DNA of 64,000 bases. Source: Nymphaea colorata (lineage: Eukaryota; Streptophyta; Magnoliopsida; Nymphaeales; Nymphaeaceae). A program made the position numbers and the translations under genes. Positions 47,533 through 61,636 of this stretch are shown in pieces (the first letter of the stretch is position 1; each line of letters starts with the position of its first letter). The notes under the pieces are model-generated. The model made no database searches. It was not told the origin of the DNA and saw only the letters and a program-made list of their open reading frames with translations. The DNA is taken from assembly GCF_008831285.2 (NCBI RefSeq), contig NC_045139.1, forward strand, positions 26,146,412 through 26,210,411. Direction: 5' to 3'.

Positions 47533-47542
47533 CTATAAATAC
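47533..47542 (+). promoter_or_regulatory. TATA box of LTR family L (copy A)
   Basis: CTATAAATAC, conserved at the same place in copy C (61627-61636). Transcription would start about 30 bases downstream. This gives a U3 of about 0.67 kb and an R-U5 of about 3 kb, unusually long. Confidence 0.6.
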
Positions 47543-47819
47543 TCCCTACTTCCTCCCTCTTGGATAAGAGTTGGCCCTTGAAAGAAACTCTAGTGTATTC
47601 TCACTTGAAGAAGACTTAGAGTTTCTCTTGAGCTATCTCTTTCTCCCTTTTCCTCTTTCCATTTCTCTCCAACTTGGGAGCAAGCTTTATGAAGTCACAA
47701 CCCTTTTAGTGGCATCATCTTGGAGCTTCACTCAAGGAGATCTTCAAAGCTAAGGTGTTAATATTTCCAAAAGCTATTCTCACTAGAGGTATGTAATCGA
47801 TATCTCACCTCTTTCTTTC

Positions 47820-48545
47820 TTCATCTTCCTCTCTTCTTCATCTCCTCATGGCTAAAGGAGATAGCTCTCACTCTCTATTTTAGAGTCAAGAGGCTATGCT
47901 CGAGTGTACCGGGGGCATAAGAAGATGAGATGATCTTTCATTTCATGTTTAAATCATGTTCTTTCTTTTCTTGATTATAGTATTGCTGTTATTGTTCTTT
48001 CTCGTTCTTGTTATTATTGCCATTTCTTTTTCTTGAATATAGTTTGGTTGTTGTTCTCTTTATTTTGTTCTCATCTTCATCTCCTCATGGCCAAAAGAGA
48101 TAGTACTCAACCTCTATTTTAAAGACAAGAGGCTATGCTCAAGTGCACTGGGAGCATGAAAAGATGAGATGATATTTCATTTCAAGCTTAAGTCATGCTT
48201 TCTATTTTATTAAATATGGCATTGCCTTTCATTTTTCATGTTCTTATCATCTTCATCTCCCTATGGCCAAAGGAGATAACACTCAATCTCTATTTTAGAG
48301 ACAAGAGGCTATGCTCAAGTGCATCGGGAGCATGGAAAGAAGAGATGATCTTTCATTTTAAGCTTAAATCATTCTTTCTATTTTATTAAATATGACATTG
48401 TCTTTATTTTCTTCTCATCTTATCTCTTCATGGCCAAAGGAGATAGCATTCAATCTTTATTTTAGAGACAAGGGGTTATGCTTGAGTGCACCGGGAGTAT
48501 GAAAAGATGGAATGGTATATCATTTCATAGTTACCTCATGTTCTA
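47820..48545. repeat. Four tandem units of about 170-240 bp in R-U5 of LTR A
   Basis: Units begin near 47838, 48078, 48252 and 48421. Each contains CATGGCCAAAGGAGATAG, CTCTATTTTAGAGACAAG, AGGCTATGCTCAAGTGCACC and GGGAGCATGAAAAGATGAG. The duplicate at 58643-58925 retains two units and copy C has one (61915-62040). Confidence 0.85.
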
Positions 48546-48614
48546 TCTCTCTTTACATCATGTTTTTTGTCTCCTTCACTCCATCATGTTCTCTCTCTTT
48601 CTCCCTCCGTCATG

Positions 48615-48645
<31 letters not shown>

Positions 48646-49304
48646 ATTTTCCTTCCTTGAATATTGTCTACATGCTATCAATGCATGCTTGCTTAATTTT
48701 CCATTTATATGTGAATGCACGGTGAGAATGAGAGTGTGGTTTCGGATTCTCTCTTTATTATTGTGTTGATTAATTTTTGAGGTTGAGACTTGTCCAACCC
48801 GAAAAGAACCTTCACGAATTTGTAAATGTTAAAGTGCATTTTCATATCATTTCGTGCTAGTTTCCTTTTAATTGACCGATTAAGAACTCTAATGATCAGC
48901 CTATCGTGTGGTTTGAGTTTCTTCCATACCCAACGGTGGAAGAAACATATTCCTTTGCAACTAATGAAATAACTATGTTTTATGTTTTCCAAAATATTTT
49001 CAAAAGATTCCTTTCTAATATGGCTTTGGAGACATAGCTTAAGCTCTAGTATGAGTCCAAACACCCCTCCGGCCTATATCAAACTTGAAGTCGGATGATT
49101 AACTTATCTTTCGACTCATGAAGACATACATGTTATATACATATATGTGCACATGATGATTCTCTTTATTATTCTCTCTCTATGTTTACATATTTCTTTC
49201 ACAATTTTTTGTATCAATATGAATGCATATATATATGAATCTCTTACTTTCACTCTCTAGAATTTTTTTCTCTTTTCAAGTTAAATGCCTTCATCAACAA
49301 ATTT

Positions 49305-49439
<135 letters not shown>

Positions 49440-50571
49440 TTCTCCATTTCTTTTCCTCTAAAATCTCTCTCTTTATTCAAATCAATGAGTTTTTACAATC
49501 TTCCATATATGTGTATATGTGATAGTATATACACATGTATGTACATCTTTTCTATCACTTTCTCTTTCGCTCTTTCTTTTGAAAGCTTCATTTTCCTTCT
49601 CTACTCAAATTCAAACCTCATTTTCATAAACTTACATATATGTATCTATATGTATATATATATACATATGTATATGTGTATATGTATATGATTGCATATC
49701 TTTCTTTCTTTCAAATCTTTGATTTTGTGATTTTCAAGATCTTTTTTTCATTCTCCTTCTCTAATTTTTCTTACAATCAAAGATCGCATCTTTTGCATTC
49801 TTTTGGACATTTTTCTTTTCTAAGATCATTTTCATTTACTGACTTCACTAAGACCACAACTCAAGTAATAACCCAATATTGGATTCATGCTTGATGGTCT
49901 ACAATCTCAATCCAATGTCCAAAAAAAAAAACTTTTCTTTCTTTGTAAAAATGTTTATTTTAACTATAAAACAAAAATCTTATATGTATGTTGTGGTAGG
50001 AATGCCTTTAGATGCATGTTGTGATAGGAATGTTTTACTTTCTTCCAATCATGTAGAATCAATGCATCCATGCATTCACTTCTACTTAATATCACAAATG
50101 AGCACAATCATATCTCTAAAAGAACTTAAGCAAGATGAGATAGAGCTCTAATTAGGTGGTAACCGAATTAGAGCAAAACCTTAAACCTACTTAAAGTCTT
50201 CAGAGAACACTAAAGTGATTCCCAAAATGATTCTCCAAGCTTTCCAAATGATGTTTACAAAGATTTCTCAACTCTCGTTTTCCTCAAAATGTTTCACATT
50301 CTCAAACAATTCTTCAAGAACCTTTTCAAACGTTTGAAACATCAAACCTTCAATATTCTTCTACACCGCACATAGGAAGGATGTTTAAGCATAAATGAAA
50401 TGCATCAATAATCAACATAGCTCTTGGATTGATTACCCCTAGTAAAGGCATTGGGAACGGTCAATCTTCGTATCGACAGGCAAGTCCCTTTCTTCCTCAT
50501 TTTCAAAACAAAAACTCATTTTTCTGAAGCACTCCAAATACCAAAAAATTTTTGGAGATGCGAACATTGAC

Positions 50572-53125
50572 ATATCTTAAAATTTATTTAAATCAGAGAT
50601 TGTTTCTCGTATTGTCTAGTGAATTGTGAACTATGGTTGCTGTCATTCAAAGGCTTGATAGTTCTTGGCAAATCATTCACTTCTAATTGATCAAATCCTC
50701 TTTTTTTTTTGTAAAATGTGAAAGCTATCTAACGTGAAGTCTTTTGCATAGATGTAGAACTTCAAAGCGTTTTGCCAGTTTGCTCATGTAAAACAGTGGG
50801 ACACATATTCCAACTTGTGGCAAATTATGACCATTTCAATGTGTTCATTAAATGGGAAAATGTACATGATCTATCACTACAATCTTCAATGAAAGCTTCG
50901 TAGTCACATCGAGCTGAATCACGATTGACAAAATTCACCCTTACTTAACAGAAACACAATAAAGTTCCTGCTGCATATTTTGGTCAGATCTTTGAGGCAA
51001 GAAAAGCATGATCAACTTTGGCTTAGGTGTTGATCTCATCCATATATATATATGTATTTATTCCTAGCATCAATATTCATCACCTCATCCTTGCCTTGTC
51101 CTCTTGTTTTCACCTGCTCTTGCATTATCTGAACTACCATATCATCACACTCGAACATCAGAACCTTGCATCTGTTTAATTTAGATTCAGGTGGCTTAGA
51201 CCGCACTTGACTACCTTCTCTCGGAACACCACTGCCCTTGTCCTTGATTCCAGCAGTCTATCTATACTCTACTCCTTTACTTCTGCACAAACTGAAGAGC
51301 CAACCTAATCTCTATCCATTCAAACCCCACCGTTGATGCCTTTCTATCCACATCAACCTTCCATTTCTCCTTTTTATATGACATCAAATAAGGAGTTAAT
51401 TCCAGAAATGCACCCACATAATTTAGAAACCAAAGCTCGTTTTCTACCTTCAAGTAATTCCTTGGATCCCAACTGTCGGCCACCGAAACTCCTTCCCTTG
51501 ATCCTCCAAATGCTGCTGCTTTTCCTCATGGACTGTTACATTTTTGGGTCTCCAACTTCCTGCTGATCTGGCTCATGGACCTCTTGTTGCATTATCCTCA
51601 CAGTCTTTCTTTATAAGACACACAAATGAAGGTCCCAACAAAGCCATCAAACATTCAACTATACTGCAATTGGAAGCTATAGTTGTTGATCACTCATGAC
51701 GCCAACATTTCTCCTCTCAATATAGGCCCATGTGCTTCAACCTATCCTGGTGAGTTGCCTAGGATTTAAAAGGCATTGTGGATGCAAGGAATTAAGCCCA
51801 TACCTAATTGAGAGATACACTTTTTCTAGATACATAGACCTCATCTGGAAAGGAAGGAAAACCGAGAGAGGGAAACAGAGAAAAACGAGAGAGATGTTTA
51901 CATGAACAAGAAGGATAGCATAGAGTAATGGAAGAAGAACAAGAAACTCAGGGAAGAAACTAAGTAGAGAAAACAGCAGCTCTCTCGGTCAATCCCTTTC
52001 TCAATCCACCCTTTAACTTTTCCCACTTATCTTCACCACTGTTTTTCAATCAAGCGCATCTCCAACAAACTCGGCTCTTCCATCACCAATACTCTGTGTG
52101 AATAAAAGGCTCTTGAACAACGTCTTTGCACTGTGAGGATGAGACTCTCAGAGAGAGAGATGGGTGAACAACAAAGAGAGTGAGATTGCAAGAGAGATCA
52201 CAGACTGAAATGAAATGACCTCCAGCAAGCAAGAGATTGTGAAAGTTTTGAATAAGAGGGGTTTCAAAAAAAAGGAACTTGCGTTCTAGTGGGGAGGGCA
52301 TTCCAAATAAGAACACATTTTTGTGTTCCTAAAGGACAAAGGATGATGTGTCCAAAGTAATTTTCTGTCTAGTGTTTGGTGGTGTCACACTTTTCTAAGG
52401 ACATTATGTCTTTGGAACAGTGCGTTACGCAAACCAAACGCTCTCCTGAGGCCTTTCTCCCTCCTTAATTCTAGCTTTCATGTGTTTGGATCCAAGGCAT
52501 CCATCTGTTTCGGCCATTGAAAGGCAAAAAATGCTTGCGAAGGTTTTGTTCTACACTTCTCTTTGTTGTTTGGCACATTACAAAGTCTCCTTGTTGCTTT
52601 TTAACTTGTTGACTAAAAGATTATTTGCATCTTTAAAGAAGCTCTTGAGATGTGCAATCTAGCTTATGCTGGAAAAGCAGTACACTTGCTTAAACTTCTC
52701 CTTGTTTCTATTAGGCATAAACAAGAATCATAGTAAAAACTATTGGAGGAGGAAATTGCTTGGAGAGTGGAAGAAGCTATACAGAAAAGAGTTGAGAAGT
52801 GCTTGGATTTTAAAGAGATAATAGAAATTCAAAGGAAAATAGAAGAAATATAAAATAAATTGCTTGAAGATGTAAGGTAGAGAAGTCACTGAATCAATGG
52901 GACCAGCCTTTGATCAATCCGATATTCAACTTTTCAAAGCCGGATACTGGATAAATTTGTGTATAAATCTTTGGGTTTGTAAGTTTTGTGTATATCAGAT
53001 ACATTATTGAAGCTTTTTTAATGAACTTTTAGTTGTGAAAATTTTCTCCTAACTTTTGTCTATGTGTGTGTGTGTGTGTATGTGTGCAACAAGATGCACA
53101 GATGCTGTGTTGAAGAGGGTGGACG
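50572..53125. other. Intergenic, no gene seen
   Basis: The first 107 bases belong to the 112-bp flank that is repeated at 60924-61035. No family recognised in the rest. A short stretch at 52300-52450 has inverse AT/GC text resembling a small MITE (GGAGGGCATTCC and AGGAGAGCGTTTGG), but without a target duplication. Confidence 0.5.
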
Positions 53126-53410
53126 TATCATTGGCTACGGCATAAACTGTAGCCAATAAGAAAATGAGGCAAGCCCAAAAGCTTTTTTGGCAATGACATC
53201 CATTGTATCCAATAAAATGGTGAGTCGTACCCAAAAACCTTTTGGCAACGACTCTTGCCTTTCCGATTATTTTTTGGCACAAGGCCTATGGCAAGGGTAT
53301 CCCATAGCAATGGCTAAGGTGTGAGTCGTTGCCAAAAAAGTTTTTGGCAATGACAAGTTGGTTATTGGCCACGGTAGCAGCCCTAGCCAATAACATTATT
53401 TGTTGTAGTG
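53126..53410. mobile_element. CACTA-like MITE, about 285 bp
   Basis: The right end, read inward, starts CACTACAACAAATAATG, the classic plant CACTA terminus. Inside it, about 70 bases (ATTGGCTAGGGCTG, TGGCCAATAA, TTTTTTGGCAACGACTC) are repeated in inverse orientation at the left end (ATTGGCTACGGCAT, AGCCAATAAG, TTTTTTGGCAATGACA). The outermost 15-20 bases at the left have lost the CACTA text. TTGGCAAYGA motifs are probable transposase-binding subterminal repeats. No coding capacity. Confidence 0.6.
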
Positions 53411-53412
53411 CA

Positions 53413-54700
53413 ACCAAAACCCTAGTTGGATAAGAGCCATGAAAGTCTGCCATTGAAAAGTACCAAACCTGGGAACTAGTGCCTCTACTAAAAGGAAAAA
53501 AAGTCATTGGTTGCAAATGGGTGCACTATATAAAGTACAATATGAACAACACTATTAAAAGCTTCAAGGAAAGGACTATTACAAAAGATTTAGATAGACT
53601 GGAGGAATAGATTATGACAAAACATTTCCCCTTGCAGCCAAAGTGAATTCAGTGAGAGCTCTATTTTTTTGTAGTGACAAATATAAACTAAGAAATTATG
53701 TAGTTAGATGCTAAAAATGTGCTTCTGCATGATGAACACAATAATTCTATTTGTAAGTGCTACAAAGAGTGCAAAATGAAAGAGATTATGTGTGCAGGTT
53801 AAAAAAAGGCCTTGTGTTACCTTAAGCAATCACCTAGGACATGATTTTCACACCTAATTGATGAACTCCTGAAATAAAGATTTAAAAGAAGCAAAAATGA
53901 CCTATATTATTTTCGTGAAAAAGGAATTTGTCAAAAATTACTATTCTTCATGTCTATGTAGATAATATCGTTATAACGAAAGAAGACCAAGAGGCTGTGT
54001 TCCAAACAAAAAAAAAAAACTCTGTGTTTCCTTCTTGATAATGATTTGGGGAAATTATGGTACTTCTTGGCAATTGATGTCACCCACTCCGACAAAAAAC
54101 TTTTCTTGTGCCAAAGAAAATATGTTTTGGATCTTTTGAAGGAGATCAAATGCTTAAGTGAAAAGGTTGTGAACACACCAATGGAGATTCACTATAAAGT
54201 AAAATAAGAGGAAGATGAAGAAGTTGAAAATGGCAGAACTTTCAAAGATTAGTTGGCAAACTCATATACTTAGCTGTGACGAGATTGATATTACTTATGT
54301 TAATGCTATAAGTCAATTCATGCATAAAGGAATGCCTATTCACATTGAAGCTGTTCATCATATTTTGAAATACTTGAAAGCATCTACAGGAAAGGGAATA
54401 TTGATAAGGAGAGGTCAAATGATTGATGTTGCTGGATATATTGATGCTGACTATGCTTTCTCATCTGGCTATTGTACATTCATGGCAAGAAATATTGTTT
54501 CTTGGAGGAGAAAAAAAAAAAACAAAATGTTGTTCGTCTTAGCACAAATGCTGATATAGAGTCATGGCCATGTTACATGCGAGGTTATATGGATAAGACC
54601 ATTGCTAAGAGACATGGATGTCATTGTGGAGGAGCCTATAAAATTATTTTGTTTCCCAATGCTAGCACTTATAAATCTATTAGCAATGTAACATGCTTAG
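53413..54700 (+). pseudogene. Copia-3 RT and RNase H, degenerate
   Basis: Plus-strand pieces: EKYQTWELVPLLKGKKVIGC then KWVHYIKYN (RT start), a decayed middle (LDAKNVLLHDEH for the LDVKNAFLHG motif), and a weak YVDD region (HVYVDNI-like text near 53950). Then RNase H: ISQFMHKGMPIHIEAVHHIL, KYLKASTGKGILI, GYIDADYAFSSGYCTFMARN and IVSWRRKK. The family motif DADWAGxxxDRRSTSGYC is shortened to DADYAFSSGYC. A final EEPIKLFC near 54640 is the end of RNase H. Stops and shifts are frequent. No LTR is found on either side, and the CACTA-like MITE abuts its left end. Confidence 0.8.
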
Positions 54701-54712
54701 CAATGGCATCAA

Positions 54713-55245
54713 ACCAAAAGCATTGAGGGACATTCATATAAAGCATGAGAGACATGGCGATGTCAAGGAGTTGTCTATTTCTTCTCTTGCCAACTCCATT
54801 TTGTTGAGGGGTTCCTACACAAGTTTCCTAAGCAAGTATACCTTTTGCCGCATGAAGCTTGGGAGAGTTTCATTAATGTACTTTCCTCCATTATCAGACC
54901 ACAATCTTTTTATTTTCAGGTCAAATTGAATAAGAACTTTTTAAATAAAATTCTTCAAAAATCATAAGGACTTCATTTTATTTTTAATAAAATAAATCCT
55001 AGCAAGATGTGTCTTGTCTCCAAAGAAAGATACATAGTAGTTACAACCCAAATAAGACTTCTCTGGTGTTGGTCCCTAGGTATCGAAGTGAACAATTTCA
55101 AAAAATTCTGAAGATCTAGTACAAGTAATTCTACTACTATTATGAAACGACAACCTAGCAGATTTAGGAAGTTCACATGCATCATTTTCATCGGTCACTC
55201 CGGGACGAGCTGCTTTAGGATCCGGTCCAACACATGCCCAAATCA
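54713..55245 (-). pseudogene. Copia-4 pre-integrase and integrase fragment
   Basis: On the minus strand, starting at 55245: FGHVLDRILKQL (LGHPS...LK), ENDACELPKSARLSFHNSS (the CxLxK zinc region of GAG-pre-integrase) and EIVHFDTYLGTN. After frame changes come KIKRLWSDNGGKYINETL, with the Asp of SDNG, and VGTPQQNGVGKRRNRQLLD, where the usual catalytic Glu of VAER is replaced by Gly-Lys, then SLMLYMNVPQCFW. It ends at 54713, against the RNase H end of Copia-3 on the other strand. Confidence 0.8.
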
Positions 55246-55260
55246 TGATTGCCAAACATG

Positions 55261-55608
55261 CTATGTCACTTGAGTGCGGGGTGCAGGTGCCGGAGCGGCA
55301 CATCCCAAAAAATTTAGGTGCAGTGGTACGGTGAGGGTATTTTATTATTATTATTTTAAATTTATTATATATATAACAGAATAAGCATGTACATTATTAT
55401 TACAATTTAGCTATTAATGTATATAACATACTTGAATAGTTGTATTGCATAGAAAAATATCAGAACAACATATATTATATAAGTAATTTAGTAATATGAC
55501 ATTTTAACAAGGCTCGGGTGTGAGTCAGAGCCGCACCCATGTCCGGTGCACACCCGCCTCGATGCGACTTGGGTGAGGCAGTAAAATAGAAGGGTCTGGG
55601 TGACTTAG
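55261..55608. mobile_element. 348-bp inverted-repeat element with 8-bp target duplication (hAT-like)
   Basis: Flanked by exact CAAACATG copies (55253-55260 and 55609-55616). The ends are CTATGTCAC and, inverted, CTAAGTCAC. GC-rich subterminal zones (GTGCGGGGTGCAGGTGCCGG at the left; GCCGCACCCATGTCCGGTGC at the right) surround an AT-rich core. It interrupts Copia-4 between the protease and pre-integrase segments. The 8-bp duplication suggests hAT, but the termini are not the usual CAGGG/TAGGG type, so the superfamily is tentative. Confidence 0.7.
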
Positions 55609-55939
55609 CAAACATGGTATCCAGAAATTCCTTCACTCCCTTCATATGAGCAAGAAAGCTTAAGTTATACCATTCCATAACATATAGCCCATCCTGTTAA
55701 CCTCTAACAATCTCCCTTTTCGTTTTCAAGTGTTAAAAAATCAGTCTTTGGAGAAAACACAGCAAAACAGTTGTGATTCTACTCCAATAGGTGAGAAATA
55801 GTTTAGGTATATAGAGCATATTAGATAATTTTCCATCCTTCTTAATTTTTTCCAATCACTTTTACATCAATTTTGGATCCATCAATAGTAAAAAGAAATT
55901 TGTATTAGGATTTGTAAAGACCGACCAATAAAGCAGAAT

Positions 55940-56636
55940 CACTAGTCATATCATATGGACTATCGTGCCAGAGTCAATTATCCAAGGAGAACTTTCACTA
56001 TGAGAAAGGAAGGTGTGATGTTTACCTTCATTTGACATCTTAATTAATAGGGTGAGTGGACACAAGATTGGTCTTGAAAAATTGCTGGAAAAATTTTCCA
56101 AGTCATCCCTTACCACAAAATTTGTGGCATGGTTTGATTTTGTAGTTGACTTCTCGTTGGTGGGACATCCACTTTTTCCCAACATTACTCATGAACATGT
56201 TCCAACTTTTTTGCAATGGGTACAACTTCTGTAATCAGTAGGGCGGAGCCAAAAATTTTTTCATGAGGGAGGCTGAATTATAGTTTCCAAATTTTAACGT
56301 GGGCTGAGATATACTTTTTCAAAATTTTTATATAGGATAAATGAAATTTTGTAAAATTAACATATACATTTTAATTTTTCTTTTTTTGAAGGTGGCCGTG
56401 CCTCTGCGGCCCCATGGTGGCACCTTGATTTGGTTGGGACTTCACTTGATGGTGATTCTCAGAATGACATTATTGCTGTTGCCAGCATTGATGGAGGTCT
56501 TGGAACTCAGGAACTGTGATTTTCAGCAGTCCCTCCTTCACCATGATTTCCACCAGATTTGGCCACAGGGAGAAAGACATAGAAGAAAACACCAACAAGC
56601 AACAATCACAATCACATTTGTGTAGATGAAACCTGA
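55940..56636 (-). pseudogene. Copia-4 gag end and protease start, degenerate
   Basis: On the minus strand after the PBS there is a weak gag-like frame. Near 56230 comes a zinc-knuckle-like segment (CTHCKKVGTCS, then GKSGCPTNEKSTTKSN), and near 55990 the protease signature SPWIIDSGTIVHM, where Copia elements read WIIDSGATDHM. The catalytic Asp is kept. Frames are broken. The order LTR, PBS, gag, protease, pre-integrase, integrase is the Copia order. Confidence 0.7.
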
Positions 56637-56637
56637 T

Positions 56638-56649
56638 GCTCTGATACCA
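56638..56649 (-). other. Copia-4 primer-binding site
   Basis: TGGTATCAGAGC on the minus strand: a perfect match to the initiator tRNA-Met site used by plant Copia elements, immediately next to the LTR end. Confidence 0.9.
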
Positions 56650-57032
56650 TGTTAAAATCAATAAAAAAACACATGAAGTACACTCATAAAGACAATTTTA
56701 CATGGTTCTGCTTGAAAGCCTACATCCAGAGAGAAAGAGAATACTTTTCATTGCTTTTTTTTATTGGGAGGAGATTACAAAATTTTTGTTGTTGTATACA
56801 TGCGTAAAGGGAGAAAGGAAAGAGCCACAAAGATGAAGGAGATAAACACACTGCTGTTACACACGATTTTAGGTCAGCTCTCATCGATCTCCTTATATAA
56901 GCTTTCCTTGTATGCCAAGAAAATCAGATCCAAACAAATAAACCAACAGAATCTCCTCAAAAATAGCTCCCAACAAATTCTCCCACATATACTATTTTTA
57001 TTTATAATCAGCTGGTTTATTGCACCGTAACA
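56650..57032 (-). repeat. Copia-4 5' LTR, 383 bp
   Basis: On the element strand it runs from TGTTACGGTGCAATAAACC to TTGATTTTAACA, directly followed by the PBS. It contains CTTATATAAGG (about 56890-56900), a likely TATA box. The right boundary is inferred from the TG...CA rule. The partner LTR is missing because the element's other end is lost at about 54.7 kb. Confidence 0.75.
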
Positions 57033-57037
57033 CTATA

Positions 57038-58200
57038 TTCACAATCATTTGCCAACAAAAAAAAAAAAACAAGTTTATCCATTAATGTTTTCTTGAACTT
57101 AAGTTGGAGTGATTATATGGGAGCATAATATTGCCACAAAAGGAATTGAAGGAGATGAGAAAGTGAAGAGCCGTTCGAAGCTATTCCACCGAAACTCAAA
57201 TCAGATCTAGAGACTGGCGAGTTAATTCACATTAACTGCTGCACAACGATATTTACGTTGACAAATTTTACATTAAAACATAAACCAAATGAAAAAGGTA
57301 ATCGATAAACAAAGGGAAAGGAAAACCTTCCAACATACTTTACAGCAAATAAAATTTATAAACTTCCTCTCCATTTTATTTTCTCATTACCAAGCCATCT
57401 TGAATGAAAACTTCAACTCCAAGGGTCCACAGCATCATCTTTGTCGGTTGATGTCACCTGTTTTTCACTTATACAATATTTATTCCACCAGAATGTGAAT
57501 TTGGAATGAGTTTGATTCTGGAATGGCTGGAATTAGAAACCAGAGGCTTCGTGTTTGTTTTGGGTGAACCATATTCCATTGTTTGATGGGCGTGGAGGGA
57601 AAAACTTCTGGGCTTCTGGAATGTGAACCCATTTTTGAAATTTGTGAAAAGGACGTGGGTGATCATGTAATTCTTTCGAGAACAAAAATTTTACTGACAT
57701 ATAACTACCCCTTCAAAGTTTTTTTCTCTCTTCGTCGACGTCCACTCCTTCGTTCTTCACTGCGCTGCTCCAGTGACCGGTGGATGCTGAAGACGATCAG
57801 CCGGCGGCCATGATGGAAAACTCTAATTTATACGAATCTGAATCCAAATGTCATTTCTTATATGCGAATCCGTTCTGATTTCTTAAGTGGATATTAATTT
57901 TTTTTCCATATCCCATTTTTTCAAAACGGGTATCTTAGCAGACATCTAATGTAAATTGAATATGTCGACATCCCTAATCCAAATTTTTTTGTTGAAGTGT
58001 TTGAGGTGAAAAAAAAAGGAGAAAATGACATCTTCTGGCCTGACTAGTTTAGCGGTGATGGCACATTAATTTTGAATTTTTATTGGGTTTAGCTTTCAAA
58101 TAAATTAGGAAAAGCAAAATCTTATTGGGTATGTAAAGATGGAACCACAAGTAGATACATCATACATATATGGAGAAAACTTCTCTTCAATAATAAACAC
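57038..58200. other. Intergenic, no gene seen
   Basis: A GC-richer patch at 57725-57830 has CGTCGACGTCC and CCGGCGGCCATGATGG text. It could be an old gene edge, but I find no supported frame. Confidence 0.5.
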
Positions 58201-58207
58201 CACGCTA

Positions 58208-58344
58208 TCTTTATTTTTACTTATTGTCAAAGAAGACACAAATTAAATACAAATCAATGTAATACACCGATTCCAACGGAGCAATCGGCAGAATCACGTA
58301 ACATCAAGGCGTGTATACAATATATAAAAAAGCAGACAACAATA
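58208..58344 (-). other. Probable 3' UTR of the pectinesterase remnant
   Basis: Follows the stop codon at 58345-58347 on the minus strand. AAAATAAAG near 58210-58215 offers an AATAAA polyadenylation signal about 130 bases downstream. Confidence 0.4.
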
Positions 58345-58642
58345 TTACAGGCCGCCTGTGAAAGGGACACCAGTATCAGGAAGCCAGCTGCTCCCACCAA
58401 TGAAGGTGGCAACTGTGAATTTCGAGGCCTGTGCTTGAGAGAAGTCCGAATGATATCCCTTCCATTTCACCCTCTTCAACGTCGAACTTCCAGGTCCGGT
58501 GTTGTTAAATTCAGCATAGAAGATGGTACTTGGCGCAGAATCTCCCGTCCATGGAAGCCAACCAGCAGGATCAACCAAGGTTCCGATGACTGTGTTCATT
58601 ACGATGGTGGTGGAATACACCTTCCATGGCCTGCCCAGGAGA
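58345..58642 (-). pseudogene. Pectin methylesterase, C-terminal fragment cut by a repeat
   Basis: The minus strand encodes about 98 residues that match the end of plant pectinesterases. LGRPWKVYSTT is the conserved LGRPW motif, whose Arg and Trp bind substrate. It is followed by DPAGWLPWTGD, YAEFNNTGPGSST, RVKWKGYH, ASKFTVATFIGGSSWLPDTG and VPFTGGL with a stop. The frame is intact over this stretch. The enzyme removes methyl groups from cell-wall homogalacturonan. The upstream two thirds, with the GxYxE, QAVAL, QDTL and DFIFG motifs, are missing: sequence of LTR family L begins at 58643, one codon before the LGRPW block. The missing part is not elsewhere in the window. The good preservation suggests recent loss. 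Confidence 0.9.
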
Positions 58643-60923
<2,281 letters not shown>

Positions 60924-61035
60924 TTGACATATCTTAAAAGTTATTTAAATCAGAGATAGTTTCTCGTATTGTCTTGTGAATTGTGAACTATGGTTGCTGT
61001 CATTCAAAGGCTTGATAGTTCTTGGCAAATCATTC
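60924..61035 (+). repeat. 112-bp duplicate of the flank of solo LTR A
   Basis: TTGACATATCTTAAAA to GGCAAATCATTC matches 50567-50678 with about five substitutions. It includes the TTGAC target copy. At 61036 it joins sequence from inside another LTR (copy C). Confidence 0.9.
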
Positions 61036-61595
61036 CCCTCTTTTTGACCAAAAACCTCATTTTAGAGGGTGATTTTAGTCTTTCTAGGTAAACAAGACCG
61101 ATTTGCCCCTTTTTTGGACAAAAAACCTCCTTTTAGAGGGTGATTTTAATCTTTTTGGATAAACAAGACTGATTTACCCCCTCCTTTTGACCAAAAACCT
61201 CCTTTTAGAGGGTGATTTTTTAGTCTTTTTGGGTAAATAAGACCGATTTGCCCTCTTTTTGACCGAAAACCTCCTTTTAGAGGGTGATTTTAGTATTTTT
61301 GAGTAAACAAGACTGATTTACCCCTCCTTTTGACCAAAAACCTCCTTTTAGTGGATGATTTTAGTCTTTTTGGATAAACAAGGCCGATTTGCCCCTCCTT
61401 ATGACCAAAAACCTCCTTTTAGAGGGTGATTTTAGTATTTTTGAGTAAACAAGACTGATTTACCACTTCTTTTGACCAAAAACCTCCTTTTAGTGGATGA
61501 TTTTAGTCTTTTTGGGTAAACAAGACCGATTTACCCCTCCTTATGACCAGAAACCTCCTTTTAGAGGGTGATTTTAGTCTTTTTGAGTCAAAAAA
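61036..61595. repeat. About 60-bp tandem array in LTR copy C, about nine units
   Basis: Units of the type CTTTTTGACCAAAAACC, CTCCTTTTAGAGGGTGA, TTTTAGTCTTTTTGGGTAA, ACAAGACCGATTTGCCCC. Same array as at 46985-47335, with more units and better homogeneity, which indicates continuing unequal exchange. Confidence 0.9.
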
Positions 61596-61626
61596 TTCAA
61601 ATTTAGGGTTTTGGCTCCAAAATCTT

Positions 61627-61636
61627 CTATAAATAC
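61627..61636 (+). promoter_or_regulatory. TATA box of LTR copy C
   Basis: CTATAAATAC at the position equivalent to 47533-47542, followed by the conserved leader CTCTAGTGTATTCTCACTTG. Confidence 0.6.

Noticed and set aside
52298-52448. Small MITE suggested by inverse GGAGRGC termini
   Set aside because: Inverted repeats are imperfect and no target duplication is visible.
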